From: Ctenosaura bakeri
Lineage: Eukaryota; Chordata; Lepidosauria; Squamata; Iguanidae
Length of the DNA: 64,000 nucleotides
Direction of reading: 5' to 3'
Assembly (NCBI GenBank): GCA_948474755.1
Contig: CAOLHI010000361.1
Span: forward strand, 62,001-126,000
In this document: in pieces, positions 33,221-44,625 of the stretch
How the letters are laid out: every line of letters begins with the position of its first letter
Numbering within the stretch: the first letter of the stretch is position 1
Notes under the pieces: model-generated
What the model saw: only the letters and a program-made list of their open reading frames with translations
Told to the model about the DNA's origin: nothing
The model's database searches: none
Made by a program: the position numbers and the translations under genes

Positions 33221-34166
33221 ATGATCTCTTGTGCGACAGGCCGAAAAAGGACTCCTGTCACAAATTCCCCTTGTGCCAGCGATCCCAGTGGCTGCTTACT
33301 AGTAAGGAGGGTTTGGGGAATTTTCTCGATCCCTGTGTAGCCCCTAAACTATGGGCTACATAGAGATCACAAATACGTAGCACTAATGAATGTGTAACTC
33401 TATGGAAGTTGTGTATTTGTAACTGCCCAACAGGATTCCAGCTTACTTTAATCTATTGTTTAATTAATATAACTTTAACAAGATATTGACTATGATATTG
33501 ACCAGGGGATACGATACTATAATGTTGATTCTCCTACTGATTACAGTGCATTTTTCTATTGACTATAGTGCATGTAGTGGTTTGACTCTCAATTCCAGCA
33601 GCAAGCTATGATGTTAATTAAAAAAAAAAACAACTTCTGGAGAGCACTGGGATGGTGTGATGCAACAAAGGGAAGGGGGCACATACACCCTGTGGACCTC
33701 ACTTTGCCCACCCCTTCTGTAAAGCAAGGATGGGGATCCTCTTTCTCATTTTCCGAGAACATTTTTGTGACTGTGCTTGAATGGCTAACACTAGAAAAAA
33801 CCTAAAAGGGTAGTCCATCAAGGCTTATTTTAGTGTAAAGCTCTTGTTGCTAGTAATGAAATTGTAGAGGAATTGAAAATAGGGGAAAACATTCAAAAAC
33901 TGGGAAACCATTCAAGGAGGTCATGCACAGAGAAGAAGGTAAGGCTCTACAGGCAACCCCAGATTGCTTCCAAAAGTGCCATATTTGATCCCATAGCTTG
34001 AAATCCCCCACCCCTACTGTAAGGCATGGAGGCAATGACAACAGCACAAGCCTTTCTAGAACAACCATGGCTTTTGCAACTAATTTTTCCTTGCTGTGTT
34101 CTATAAACTAAAGCAGGGAGGCAATGAATTCATAAACCATTGTTTGCCTTTCCAGTTCAGCTCAAA
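33221..34166. other. Unannotated spacer
   Basis: No gene or known repeat is recognised; an A run lies at 33620-33630. Confidence 0.5.
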
Positions 34167-34346
34167 GGCCATTTCCGCACTACACTTTTATAGCGCTATG
34201 ATTCCACTTGCAACATCCTATGGAATCCTGGGGTTTGCAGTTTTGGGAGGGGCTGTCCGGCCCCTCCCAAAACTGCAAACTCCAGGATTCTATAGGGTGT
34301 TGCAAGTGGAATCATAGCGCTATAGCAGTCCAGTGTGAAAATGGTC
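34167..34346. mobile_element. Palindromic GGCC-MITE (short form)
   Basis: The arms are nearly perfect: 'ggccatttccgcactacac' to 'gggaggggctgtccggcccc', then the complement ending 'gtgtgaaaatggtc'. The flanks are AAA (34164-34166) and AAA (34347-34349). It is the best-preserved GC-variant arm pair ('tagcgctatgattccac' on both sides). Confidence 0.9.
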
Positions 34347-34848
34347 AAACACTTATCAAAAAGTAGCTTGGTGGTTGGAACTGTGGAAAGCAGCTCAAGA
34401 AGGAGGGATTACAGCCCATATAGAAAATGGCTGGCATTCTATTGAAACTTTATAAGATTGTAAACTGGACTTAACAATCTTGTAATTATTGAGATTCATG
34501 TTTACAAGTTGTCAGTGACTGAACATGACCCAGATACCTACCTTTTAATCTGGTCAGTGGCCCAATCAAAGAGTTTTCTACACACTGTGCACTGGAGCAC
34601 TGGGAAATGACAATTGCTGTGCTCTCCCAGTTGTGGGGTACATTGAGACATGCAGCTGAGGCAGAATGCCCAAGGGTCTTTCTAGCTGGATATAGTGGTT
34701 TGTACTATAGCTGTACATATATTCTACAGTATATAGCTTCGTCTTAAAGGCGTTGAGGCATTCAGCTATATTTGCTTTCTGTCTTTTTGTTCCCAGCCTG
34801 GTAAAATATTTACAAGTTCAAGACCTTTTCAACTCTGAAGGGATTCTA
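34347..34848. other. Unannotated spacer
   Basis: No gene or known repeat is recognised. Confidence 0.5.
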
Positions 34849-35292
34849 GGGCTTTTCGCACTTTGGGAAGAAAATGGGGCAGTCTGTTACTCACCGGACT
34901 GGCGCGCTCCCTCCGACGATCCGCGCTGATCCGGAGCAGTGTGTGCCCATGCTACACACTGCTCCGGGGATGAAAATGGAGGCTTCTGGTTGGTGGAAGC
35001 TCTCCACCAACCGGAGAAGCTCGCGAGCTGAAAGCCCACCCCCGGAAGATCTGCAGCCTCGTGCTGGTGCGAGCCTGCAGATCTACACAGAAGCGCAGCA
35101 ATGGACTGGGGCGCGCCGGGCTATTGAAAGACCTGTTTTAAGTGGTCTTTCAATAGCACGGCGAACCACCAGTTCTGGTCATTCTGGAGCGGACTGAAGT
35201 CCGAAACTACAGAAAGTAGTCCGGACCCAAGTGCAAACGTTCTCGCTGGAGGACACGCTGCCCCGTTTTAAAAACAAAATGCGGAAAAGGCC
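34849..35292 (-). mobile_element. GC-rich GGCC-MITE copy M3 with splice-donor motif
   Basis: The termini are 'gggcttttcgcac' and 'gcggaaaaggcc', with flanks CTA (34846-34848) and CTA (35293-35295), an exact 3-bp duplication. It is a reverse-orientation sister of M2 with the same hairpin chain: 'ctattgaaagacc' with 'ggtctttcaatag', and 'gcctcgtgctggtgcgag'. On the minus strand the donor-like site TCCG|GTGAGTA lies at 34895/34894, about 46 bp from that terminus. Confidence 0.9.
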
Positions 35293-36254
35293 CTAGTGTT
35301 ACTAGTTAAAAAGGCATTGTTCAACTATTCCACTCTTCCTCCGTAATAGATTTTCTGTGCTAAGAAAAAAGACAGAAAAAGCAGTGGGGAAACCAGGAAA
35401 GATTACCAATAGAAGGTATTGTTATCTGGACCTTCCATAACATTCAATAAATGAGGCAGACCAGATGTACAATAAAACTCTTCTCTTGAAGAACACCAGG
35501 TAACTGGGCTCATGGCTTGCAGGTGACAGGAGCTGGAATTTTCTGTTTCATTCCTGGACTTTGTTTACCCATTGAACTGCTCCAAGTCTTACATTCTCAT
35601 TCATGTTTGTAGGCTTCTTTGGGAGTGCTAAGGAATTGTGAAGTGTGGGGAACCACTGTTTCAGATGAGAATCAAAGACAGATTACATCCCAAGAAATAT
35701 TATCAATAAAGAATTTGCTGCAGTTAAGAGCTGCAGCTTGAAATGTACATTTCCTCAAAAATATGCTTCAGCAGAACATTTCTGAATGCTTCCCATGAGG
35801 CCCTAGATGTTCTTTTCAAATATGTCACTACATTTCCTGCCAATTCTTCTGAACAGGTTTCTTCCAGATGCGTCATTTTTTAAAACAGAAATATGATTAC
35901 ACCTTGCAAAAGTGCATCAGCTTGTTACAAGTTAGTTAATGTCTGAGGTATTTGACAGCTGAAGAAAACTCCTCAAGAAATATTGTGAAAAGATGAACAC
36001 ACACACACGCGCGCGCGCGCGCTATATGCCATATCACATCCATTATTGTTTTAATTCACAACTAATTCACAACTATGTTATCATGCTTTTTTCAGAATAA
36101 AAGATAGTAAGCTTAGATCCAGAGTTTTGCAATCGGACTGAGTCAATACATGGTTGTTTTAGATTAAATGAAAATGATGGTCTGGCCTGTATTTATCTAT
36201 GTGGCTATGGTATGTATGCTGTTTCTTTCTATACTTCCCAATTCCTTTCCTTTC
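35293..36254. other. Unannotated AT-rich spacer
   Basis: No gene is recognised apart from the microsatellite at 35996-36022. Confidence 0.5.
35996..36022. repeat. (AC)n(GC)n microsatellite
   Basis: A short AC run passes directly into a GC run of about seven units. Alternating purine-pyrimidine sequence of this kind can adopt Z-DNA. Confidence 0.9.
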
Positions 36255-36475
36255 TGTTTTAGATCAGCATGGGGAATTGGTCCATCTAATTCAGTACTGT
36301 TTACACTGACTGGCAGCAGATCCCCAGGACTTTCGCATAGTCTCTCTCAGTTCTACCTAGGGGTCTGAAGAACTGACCCAGAGACCTTTGCACACAAATC
36401 AAACTGCCCTACAACCAAGCTATAGACCTTCTGTAGAATTTTAGGATCCCCAAATATCTATAGTCCACCATGTGG
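36255..36475 (-). repeat. tRNA-derived SINE, minus strand
   Basis: The reverse complement carries 'acactgccagtcagtg'-type phrases: plus 'atctaattcagtactgttta' and 'cactgactggcagcagatcc' at the 3' side, then 'tacaaccaagctatagacct' from the tRNA head. The same family lies on the plus strand at 37625 and 56388. Confidence 0.6.
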
Positions 36476-37624
36476 ATGCCTCAGGGCAGTGGTAATTATT
36501 GGTCGACTTACATTTTCCTATCTATTACCATTAGGAGCTATGGAAATGTAACAATAGTGTCACACTTTCACTGGGTGTCTGCAGTGAGAGAAATGAATGA
36601 TGAACACTGCAATTTAATTTGATTCCCAGCAGGGAATAGGTAGCAAAACTCTTCCATTTAGATGTCTGCCATCAACACCATGAGCATAAATGAAGAAGGG
36701 GAGTTTTCCCCTACTCCCTTTTATGGACTGAGAAAGCTCAGTTCTGAACTTTGCTTCCCATTCATAGCAGTTACTACACAAACAAAAGAGAGGCACAGAT
36801 CAGTAAATCTCTGGGGTAGTTGGGGGGAAACCAAAATAGGATGTAGAGGTCCTATTCTCTGGCCACAGGACATATTGCATTCCAGCCCTGGTCCTCAGCA
36901 ACTGATGCTGCTGCTCATTGTTTCTTAATGATAACATGATCTGTGCATGGCTAGATTTTGAGGTTACTTCAATTCAGCCACTTCTGATGGTTGGCCAGAT
37001 CATCTATTTGGTCCTAGCTCTTGATTTTGAGGGCTTCTCAGGAGAGACAACCGCAGTTGCCCCCCTTTAAAATCTGAAGCATGAGGATAAAGTTGATGCA
37101 GTATTTTCCTTCTTCTTTGACAATGTCCAGCTCCTCTCACAGTGCCATCCATTGGCAGCTAATGGCTCCTGTGCCAGTGGGATGGTACATTCACTAGAAG
37201 TTTTAGTCAAAAGGAGCTATCTAGGGTGCTGAACCTATTTTGAGGTTAGTGTTTGTTATCTTGGAAAGGTCCTTTAAAATTTGTTGGCTACCGGTACCAA
37301 AAAAAAAAGATGCAGTCCTTCCTAGAGCCTATGACTCCTCTTCATTTCTTCCCACAAATGGGAACTTGATCCAGTGGATAGATAGGTGGCCATGTTAACT
37401 GCCTGGTGTCCACCCACACTTGGACCAATGAGGTGCAGAGAAAGAAAGCAGGGGGATGAGTAGGTCAGAGCAGCTGTTACCAATATATGCCCTGCCTTTT
37501 TGCACCAAATGATGACATGGGAGGGCAGTAGGCAGTGAAGGCGAAGCATCTGGCAGATGTTTGACCGTGCCAATAGAGAAGAAGCAATGTGATATAGGTA
37601 TGTATTTAATTCTGGGGACAGCCA
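36476..37624. other. Unannotated spacer
   Basis: No gene or known repeat is recognised in 1.1 kb; frames at 36614-36928 and 37322-37688 overlap on both strands without domains. Confidence 0.45.
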
Positions 37625-37805
37625 GAATCCGTGTTACAGCATGTGCTTTGCATTCAAAAGACTGCACATTCAGTCCCAGTATCTCCAAGCAGGGCTATAG
37701 GACAGATTGTTGTCTGAAACACTGGAGAGCTGTTGGCAATCTGTGTAGACAATACTGAGCTAGATAGCCTATTCAGTATAAGGTACTCTCCTATGGTCTT
37801 GTAAT
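37625..37805 (+). repeat. tRNA-derived SINE (MIR-like layout)
   Basis: The tRNA-like head reads 'acagcatgtgctttgcattc', with a degraded B box 'acattcagtccc'. The body follows with 'gaaacactggagagctgttg', 'caatactgagctagatagc' and the tail 'tatggtcttgtaatg'. This order matches a widespread squamate SINE with a MIR-like core. The head is too diverged to be a tRNA gene. Confidence 0.72.
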
Positions 37806-38586
37806 GTTTTACTTTCTGCTATTGAAATGTTCAAGTTGTTTGTTATTGTTTTATAGATTACTGGTTTATTATTGCAATTTAATGGGTTTTTTTGTAAGGT
37901 GTTATTGGGTAAAACAGAAATACTATAAAAACAAGAAAACAAAACACAAGTATATAAGTACAGATGGCGTACTGATGGTCTTCCAAGAGTATTGATTTCA
38001 AAGGTGCTGCAAAATGAGAAGTCTGTTTGATCAGGAACATTTGGTATTGCAGTTTCATAGAAGAGGAAGTAATACTGAGAGGAAAATTTCAGGGTTCAAG
38101 TTGTACATAACTTGGGCTGTTTTATATTAATGTCACTTTCTTTCTTTACTTCAGGACTTATTATTTCTAAGACATATACTAGAATAATGTGTGTGCTTTT
38201 GAAAATTAATCTGTTCAAACCTCACATTGTTTCTTCATTGATATAGGAGAAAACAGTCATGAGTGAAAATTTTGCCCACTTTTTGATTATGTATGTGTCA
38301 ATGATATTCATATTTTACCATGTGGATCAAATATAATGGGATCAAATTTTCAATTCCTGTGTCACATATACTAGGCTACACTATCAAATTTTAGGCTAAA
38401 AATTGGCAAGAAATGCAGAAGTGTCTAGACATCTACTTCCAGTTTGTAATTCCTGTATTTCCTACTGAATTTTTGCCATCTTGAGGGAGTTTTGGGGTTG
38501 GCAATGGGGTCTGCAAATAAGGAAATAGACCCAATTTAATGTGGCTTCATGGGCCATTGGGCCATTTGGGTTATTTTCCCCATTAT
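37806..38586. other. Unannotated AT-rich spacer
   Basis: No gene or known repeat is recognised. Confidence 0.5.
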
Positions 38587-38995
38587 TGCCCTTTCTGCAC
38601 CTTACCTTGTTCCGGTACTGGGGTGCAGGGATCGTGTGAGCAACCTCTTCCAAAAGGCTCTCCCTTCCCTGCTGCTTCAGCTCTGCACAAGCTGCCTGCT
38701 TGCGCGAGAGCCCCATCTCTTCCTTCCACAGTGCAGCCTGGGACCTTCCCAGGGTGCACCGGGGGCAGGAAGCACAACCTGCCTGGCTTCAGAGGCTCCG
38801 CACGCCAGGTAAGTGCACACGGGGCCTGGGAGCAATGCATGATCGCGCACCATTTTCGGCTTAAAGCTGAAAATGAAAAGGTGCGCGATCGGCCCCTGCT
38901 GGCCCCTTGAGCGTCACACATTTGTGAGTGTGTCATGCAGATTGCGCAGTGCTCCTAGCCCTCTTTCACATGGCAAATGCTGTGCAAAAAGGGCC
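38587..38995 (+). mobile_element. GC-rich GGCC-MITE copy M7 with two outward splice-donor motifs
   Basis: The termini are 'tgccctttctgcac' and 'tgtgcaaaaagggcc', flanked by TAT (38584-38586) and TAT (38996-38998). Two donor-like sites face outward from the GC-rich core: on the minus strand AAG|GTAAGG at 38606/38605 near the left end, and on the plus strand CCAG|GTAAGT after 38808. A hairpin 'cattttcggcttaaagctga' follows the right-hand donor. It is the reverse orientation of M6 and M9. No coding sequence is recognised. Confidence 0.88.
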
Positions 38996-39119
38996 TATGC
39001 TGGGACAGAGATTGTAGGGGCTAGAGGGAGCTTGGGAGCTGAAAAGGGAGCTGCATGGGGTACATGGGCCAAACAACTGGATAGAAAAAAGTCATTGGTG
39101 CAATGCTTCTAACAATGTA
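38996..39119. other. Unannotated spacer
   Basis: No feature is recognised. Confidence 0.5.
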
Positions 39120-39245
39120 GCTCCATATATGAGGTGGAGAATTTCTAGTCTTGCAGATATTTTGGCTGACCATTTGCATCCATAACCAGTAGTAAGAGAT
39201 TGTGGGGGTTGCTGTTCAAAACTCTAGAAGGACCAAAGATTCCCT
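39120..39245. repeat. hAT-like palindromic MITE fragment
   Basis: The phrases 'gattgtgggggttgctgttc' and 'aaaactctagaaggaccaaa' are a diverged right arm of the 'gggagttgtagtccaac' plus 'atctggagggcc' element class. Confidence 0.5.
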
Positions 39246-39589
39246 ATGTGTGTGTTATAAATATTTACTCAGAAGTTCCATGAAGTTCAGTGGACAAACC
39301 CCCATCTAAGTGTAGGAGACTTTACATGCTTTAAGAGAACCACCTGAGAACAGACCGTTTTGTATCCATATAGAATGGGAGAGACCATGTTCTCCTAGGG
39401 TTTCTTATACAGCAGAAAGGGGAAGCCAAAAGTAGCCAGACATGCATTCTAGACTTTAAGAAAGTTGATTTCAATAAACTTAGGGAAATAATAGGTGTGA
39501 TCCTGTGGTTGGCAATACAAAAAGAGTTCATGGTGGATGAGAGTTTCTTAATATACTGAAGGCATGATTTTTTTAAAAAAATCTTTAAA

Positions 39590-39635
39590 TTGTTGTAAGC
39601 CACCTTGAATCACATTTGAGCAAAAGGTGGGATAT
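39590..39635 (+). repeat. Non-LTR 3' tail split by an LTR insertion
   Basis: The phrase 'attgttgtaagccacctt' followed by 'caaaaggtgggatat' is the same tail as at 1990-2076. It stops at the LTR (39636) and resumes at 40544 with 'atataaattcaac'. Dropping one ATAT gives the expected uninterrupted 'ggtgggatataaatt'. Confidence 0.75.
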
Positions 39636-40543
39636 TGTTACCCTGTTTACTGGGGGTCCCGGGAGGGACACCTAAATAACCTTACAATACACAAGATGGG
39701 GAAATTAGTCAAGAGCACTGGTTGGCGCTACGAGAGGCAGAATAACGCAGCAGGATCTTGTAACCCAATGTTTACTGGGTCAGGCCAAGTCAAGAAGCAG
39801 ACCGTGTTGGAAATAAATGAATGATCTTTATTAAATACAGGCACACAATGTAAGCAACACACGCACACAGATAACTAAGGAAAATAAAGGTGTGAGTATG
39901 ATAGCGGGATTTTCAAAGGGATAGTTGATTCGTGTGATATGAAACCTGTTCCTGAAGCCTGGAAAGAAGATAGAGAGCGATGCTGGGATTCGATGTATCT
40001 CAGCACGTGGAGCTGAGGGGAAGCTCGCCAAGCAAAGTGGCAGCAAGGCGGTCTGGAACTCGGGAGTGATCCGAGGATGGTCTTGGAATCAGGGGTTTTT
40101 ATAGGGAGAAATGTAACTGCAGGATATGCCATACTTGGGGAAAACAATGAGTTTCAGACGCGGGACAAAGCTTTGGAAAGGTCAAAATTTAGCATGATTG
40201 AGTTAAGTCCGAATTGACAAAGAAGTAGACAGTATGCAAATGCTCAGTGCTTGGCATTTGAGTATTCAGCTTGCCAAGTTGCCTGCTCGGGGCAGGGAGT
40301 CCTTTGTAAACAGCGTGCATACATGATGAGGGTGTTTGCAGAGAGGTCTCCTAAAGCGGTGATCTGGCTATTTCTGGCCTGCCTGGGTGAAGAATGGAAT
40401 GTCCAGCAATTAGTGGCAGAGCCTAGTTCTGTGCTTGTCTGGGGCCTCACGAATACATGGAGGGGGTGGTGGAAGAGAGCCAAATTATTGATATCAAAAT
40501 AATATCTAGGGGTATCTCCAAAGAGGCCTAAACTGCAGTAACA
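39636..40543 (-). mobile_element. Solo LTR, family A copy 1
   Basis: The ends are TGTTACCCTG and GCAGTAACA, with flanks ATAT (39632-39635) and ATAT (40544-40547), a 4-bp duplication. On the minus strand a TATAAAAA box (plus tttttata, 40096-40103) precedes an AATAAA signal (plus tttatt, 39827-39832) by about 265 bp, the U3-R order of an LTR, so the element points left. The length is 908 bp. There is no internal coding region, so this is a solo LTR left by recombination. The 218-codon frame at 40244-40900 spans LTR and LINE and is not a gene. The superfamily (endogenous retrovirus or Gypsy-like) cannot be told from the LTR alone. Confidence 0.9.
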
Positions 40544-40559
40544 ATATAAATTCAACAAA

Positions 40560-42527
40560 GAAACAGTTCCAGTGAAGATAAAAAATGGGAGGTGTCTAAA
40601 ATAACTAGGGTGGATGTCTAAAGAAGTTTCAACTGTCCTAAGATTTAAAAGGGACAAGTGAAAGAAATGGAAAAAGAGAGAAATCACCAAATTTAATTTA
40701 ATTGAATAGCCAGTATGTGTAGAGAAAAAGTCAGAAAAGCTAAAGCACAGAACAAGCTTGGGCTTGCTAGAGAGGTTAAAAACAATAAAAAGGGCTTTGA
40801 GGGGTGGGGTTATATCCATAGTAAAAGGAAGAACAAGGAAATGGTAGGGCCTCTGCATGAAGATGATGAAGGCTAACAGGGAACAGAGAAAAGGTAGCAC
40901 TACTTAACATCTTATTTGTCTTGGCCTTCTCCCAAAAGGAAAACAATGCTCTCCCTGAGGAAAATGGAGCTGGTGATGTGGTAGGAGAAATGCAGCACAA
41001 CATAGGTAAAGAGATAGTAAAGGAATACCTGGCTATTCTAAATGAATGCAAGTCTCCAGGGCCAAAGTCTCTGGAGTGTTAAAAGAACTGGTAGAAGTAA
41101 TCTGGCAGAACCACTGGCAACGGTCTTGGAGAATTCCTGAGAACAGATGAAATCTCAGCAGGTTGATAAGGGCAAATGTTGTACCTATTTTCAAAAAGGG
41201 GGAAAAAGAGGGCCCAAACAATTACCACCAGTAAGCCTGACATAAATACCAAGGAAGATTCTAGAGAAGATCATTAAACAGACAGCCAGTATGCACTTAG
41301 AAAGGAACGCTCTGCCATTAAAAGTCAATATGTGTTTCTCAAAAACAAGTCAAGCCAGACTAATCTTATCTCTCTTTTTAAATAGAGTTAAAAGCTTGGT
41401 AGATGAAGGGAATGCTGTGGTTGTAGCATATCTTGATTTCAGTAAGGCATTTGACAAAGTGTCCCATAATAAACTTGAAAACAAGCTAGTAAATGTGAGC
41501 TAGACAATGTTACTGTTAGGTGGATTTGTAACTGGTTGACTGCCTGAACTCCAAGTAACTGGCAGGGTGCCACAGAGCTCTGTCTTGGGCCCAGTGCTAT
41601 TCAACATCTTTATAAATGACTTGGATGATGGAATAAAGGACATGCTTATCAAATTAGCAGGTAACACTAAATTAAAAGGGGTTGCTAATACATCAGATCA
41701 CACAATCAGAATTCAAAATGACCTTAAAAGATTAGAGAGCTGGGCCAAAACTAACAAGATAAATTTTAACAGGGGTAAACGTAAGGTACCACACACTTAG
41801 GCAGAAAAAGTGAAATTGGCAGATGTAGAATGAGTGATACCTAATTTAATTACAGTACGTGTGAAAGAGATCATAATAGACCACAAGCTGAACATGAGTC
41901 AACTGTGTGATGTGGCAGCCAAAACAGCCAATGTGTTTCTAGGCTCCATCAATAGGAGTATAGTGTCTAGGCTGAAGGAAATAACAGTACCATTCTCTTC
42001 TGCTTTGGTCAAACTTCACCTGGAGTACTGTATCCATCTCTGGGCACCACAGTTCAAGAAGGATATTGGCAAGCTGAAACATGTCCAAAGGAGGGCAACC
42101 AAGATGGTAAAATGTCTGGAAACCATACTCTATGAGGCTTGGGGAGTTGGCTATGTCTAGCCTGGAGAAGAGAAGGTTAAGAAGTGACATGATAACCATG
42201 TTTACATATTTGAAAGGACGTCATGTGGAAGATGGGGCAAGCTTGCTTTCTGCTGCTCCAGAGACTACAACATGAAGCAATGGATTCAGAATACAGGAAA
42301 AGAGATTCCACCTAAACATTAGGAAGAATTTCCTGATGGTCAGAGCAGTACAACAGTGAAGTGTGCCGCCTCAAAGTGTGGTGGAATCTCCTTCTTTGGA
42401 GGTTTTTAAACTAATTAGATGGCCATCTATCCAGAATGCTTTGATTGTGTATTCCTGAATGGCAGGGGATTGAACTGGAGGGCCCTTGTGATCTGTTCCA
42501 ACTCTATGATTCTTTGATTCTATGAAC
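40560..42527 (+). mobile_element. CR1 LINE, 5'-truncated, decayed ORF2
   Basis: Reverse-transcriptase fragments are readable in order: DFSKAFDKVSHNKL (near 41431), SSVLGPVLFNIFINDL (near 41573), a decayed catalytic box where LAGNTKL replaces the expected ADDTKL (near 41660), and the C-terminal block LEYCIHLWAPQFKKDIGKL (near 42017). Frames are broken by stops and shifts between them (41503, 41800, 42160). The 3' end closes with the CR1-type repeat 'ctatgattctttgattctat' near 42503-42524. Loss of the catalytic aspartates and the frame breaks show it is inactive. It supplied RNA-templated retrotransposition when intact. Confidence 0.93.
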
Positions 42528-43021
42528 TGCCACATCTCTTTTCTTTTACAAAATAATGGAGTGGATAGATTCAATGTAGTGGTTTACATGGGGAGATCTT
42601 CACAAAGTCCTACTTTGCCAAGCCATGTGGGCTAGGAGGTGACTACAGATCTCAAAGACTATGTCAGGGGAGTATAAGCTCTGGTAAGTTCTACCAGGCT
42701 GGTAAGGCTTTGAGTATGGCCTCAGAGATGGACTATGTGCCCAAGGACCACCCTTGCTTAGCATGGTGGGATTCATTTCCAAAATGTTGATCACCAGGTG
42801 ACAAACTGGTCATACCAACTATGCATGAAACTGTTGTGTGCATCAGTGAAGGAACTAGCGCATCGATGAAACCAATTTGAATAAAATACATTTTAATTCT
42901 TTAAATCATTCTTGATAATGTTGGTCAAAAATGGTCAATTTTAAAATGAAACAGCAGAAAATCCATCTGTGGTTAGGAGTGAGTTATATTCCCCAAGGAG
43001 AGGAGATTTCCTTTCTAGCAT
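42528..43021. other. Unannotated spacer
   Basis: No gene or known repeat is recognised. Confidence 0.5.
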
Positions 43022-43203
43022 CTACCTTTGGGAATTTGTCCCTTAGCTCAGCCATCTAGCCCTCTACTGTCTGGCGAGGAATGAACATCACAGGATCCTC
43101 CACAAGCCATGCAGATCCATGGGAAGAATCCAGTGCACTGCTAGAGAGAAATGGCAGTTGCCACAGCACTGTCTCCAATATCAGGTTGCATAATGGGCAC
43201 ACA
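43022..43203 (+). other. Candidate exon (unidentified)
   Basis: An acceptor-like 'tttcctttctag' ends at about 43020 and a consensus donor CACAG|GTAAGT lies near 43204. An ATG at 43081 opens a frame reading through the donor: MNITGSSTSHADPWEESSAL and onward to HNGHTG. It holds two N-glycosylation sequons (NIT, NGS) but no domain I recognise. The upstream part has stops in this frame, so it would be a first coding exon. It is outside any recognised repeat, unlike most donor motifs in the window. Chance is a serious alternative. Confidence 0.22.
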
Positions 43204-44147
43204 GGTAAGTCTCATATTCAGCACAGACGTAATTTAATTCTGTATGTCGCTCCTGTAATGTTTATTAGTAAAGATCAGCTTAAAAGCTATTCTATGAGTA
43301 CATTGGTGGTTTTTTTCAAGAGTTAAATAATATCATACTTATATTACTTTTCTGTCCATAGAAGTAAGTTTGACAATAGCAGTTTGCCTGAGAACAATAA
43401 CAAGAACTTTGGATACGGGTTCATAAAGTGTAGCAAGTGATATTTCAATGACAACAGGAATCCCCTGAACACAGTACACCTGAGTAACCAGTTGAAATGA
43501 TCCATCACATCTTTCTGAGGAAGAAGTGATAGCTGCTTTAAAATGCCGTGTTCACTCCAAAAGCCCATTTCAGATTTAAAAGGGCAAGGTGGTTTGTTAA
43601 GGAACAACTATGAATACACTGTGCAACAAAAAAGAGATATAATCAAATTGTTTTGTTATGCCTGATCCTGCTTATATTTGGAAATAAAGTCTAGCATGGT
43701 TAATGAAACTTATTCCTTTGTAAGTGGGTGTAAGACTACAGGCTACATTAATTAACCACATAAAATTAGTAACCAAAGAATGTTAGGTTCTCTTTGCACA
43801 TGTCAATCTTGCACTCATCTCTTGGCTTTAGGAGAAGCTGTTTCTGCACTATAGATTTTATATTTCAAGATTATACATAAAAGATTTGTAAATGTACTCA
43901 GACTGTCATGTATCTATTCAAGAGTGGCATCAAGTTATTTAGAACTGTGACAGCTGCTTCCAAGGAGTGATGAATTATCTTCCCTTATCTATATGCCCAA
44001 TTAATGTGCTTTCTGTTATTTTGAGATTAATTCTGTCTGCACTTGTAGAAACAAGCATCAATTATAAGGCTATATCTGGATTCAACAAGATTTATATGGT
44101 TTTATTACAATCAGAATCCAGGAGTGTAGGTACCACGAGTGCAAACA
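43204..44147. other. Unannotated AT-rich spacer
   Basis: No gene or known repeat is recognised. Confidence 0.5.
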
Positions 44148-44450
44148 AAATGAGGATATTTCACCCCAATGAGAATTCTGTCCTTTCAGTGAAACTTTCC
44201 TTCAGTCTCCAAATTTCTAGCATTATAGTGACTTAAAACTTCAGTTGAGTATATAGAAATGCAGTTTGAGAATCCAAAGCAAAGGGGCAGGCAAAGTTTC
44301 TGAGGGTAGGCCAACACAGCTAATGTAAGAGTTCTAGGTATGAATGCTTTTCAGTGGTTCACTCTCTGTAATACAAGAAAATTTCAGGGGGTCAGAATTC
44401 TTATTGGGGAGGTCAGTGCCATTGTTTTGCCTTCCTGTAGCTACACCTCG
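44148..44450 (+). repeat. Unclassified dispersed repeat R1, copy 2
   Basis: Same-orientation homologue of 3815-4140: 'caatgagaattctg', 'acttcagttgagtata', 'agagttctaggtatgaatgc', 'aagaaaatttca', 'gtagctacacct'. The two are diverged with small indels, implying an old family. No coding potential. Confidence 0.55.
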
Positions 44451-44469
44451 TAAGACCAGAGTCATTCAT

Positions 44470-44625
44470 TTAGACTGAGGTGGGCAAGTGTGGCCTGTGA
44501 CTCTCATGCACAGAGCTTGGGTGTTAACTGCTACCTCCCAAGTCTCCTACAGATCAGAAGCCTTCAAGATCATGAGGATAGATGCAGCTTCCAGGCATCT
44601 GAAAGTTGCTGACCCCAGTTAAGAT
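44470..44625. repeat. hAT-like element with gtgggcaa/ttgctgacccc ends
   Basis: The left end 'ctgaggtgggcaagtgtggc' and the right end 'gcatctgaaagttgctgac' are degraded inverted ends of the element type whose arms include 'gggtgggcaacctgtggccc'. The interior is diverged. Confidence 0.45.

Noticed and set aside
40244..40900. 218-codon minus-strand frame
   Set aside because: It crosses the LTR boundary at 40543 into the LINE and is antisense to CR1.
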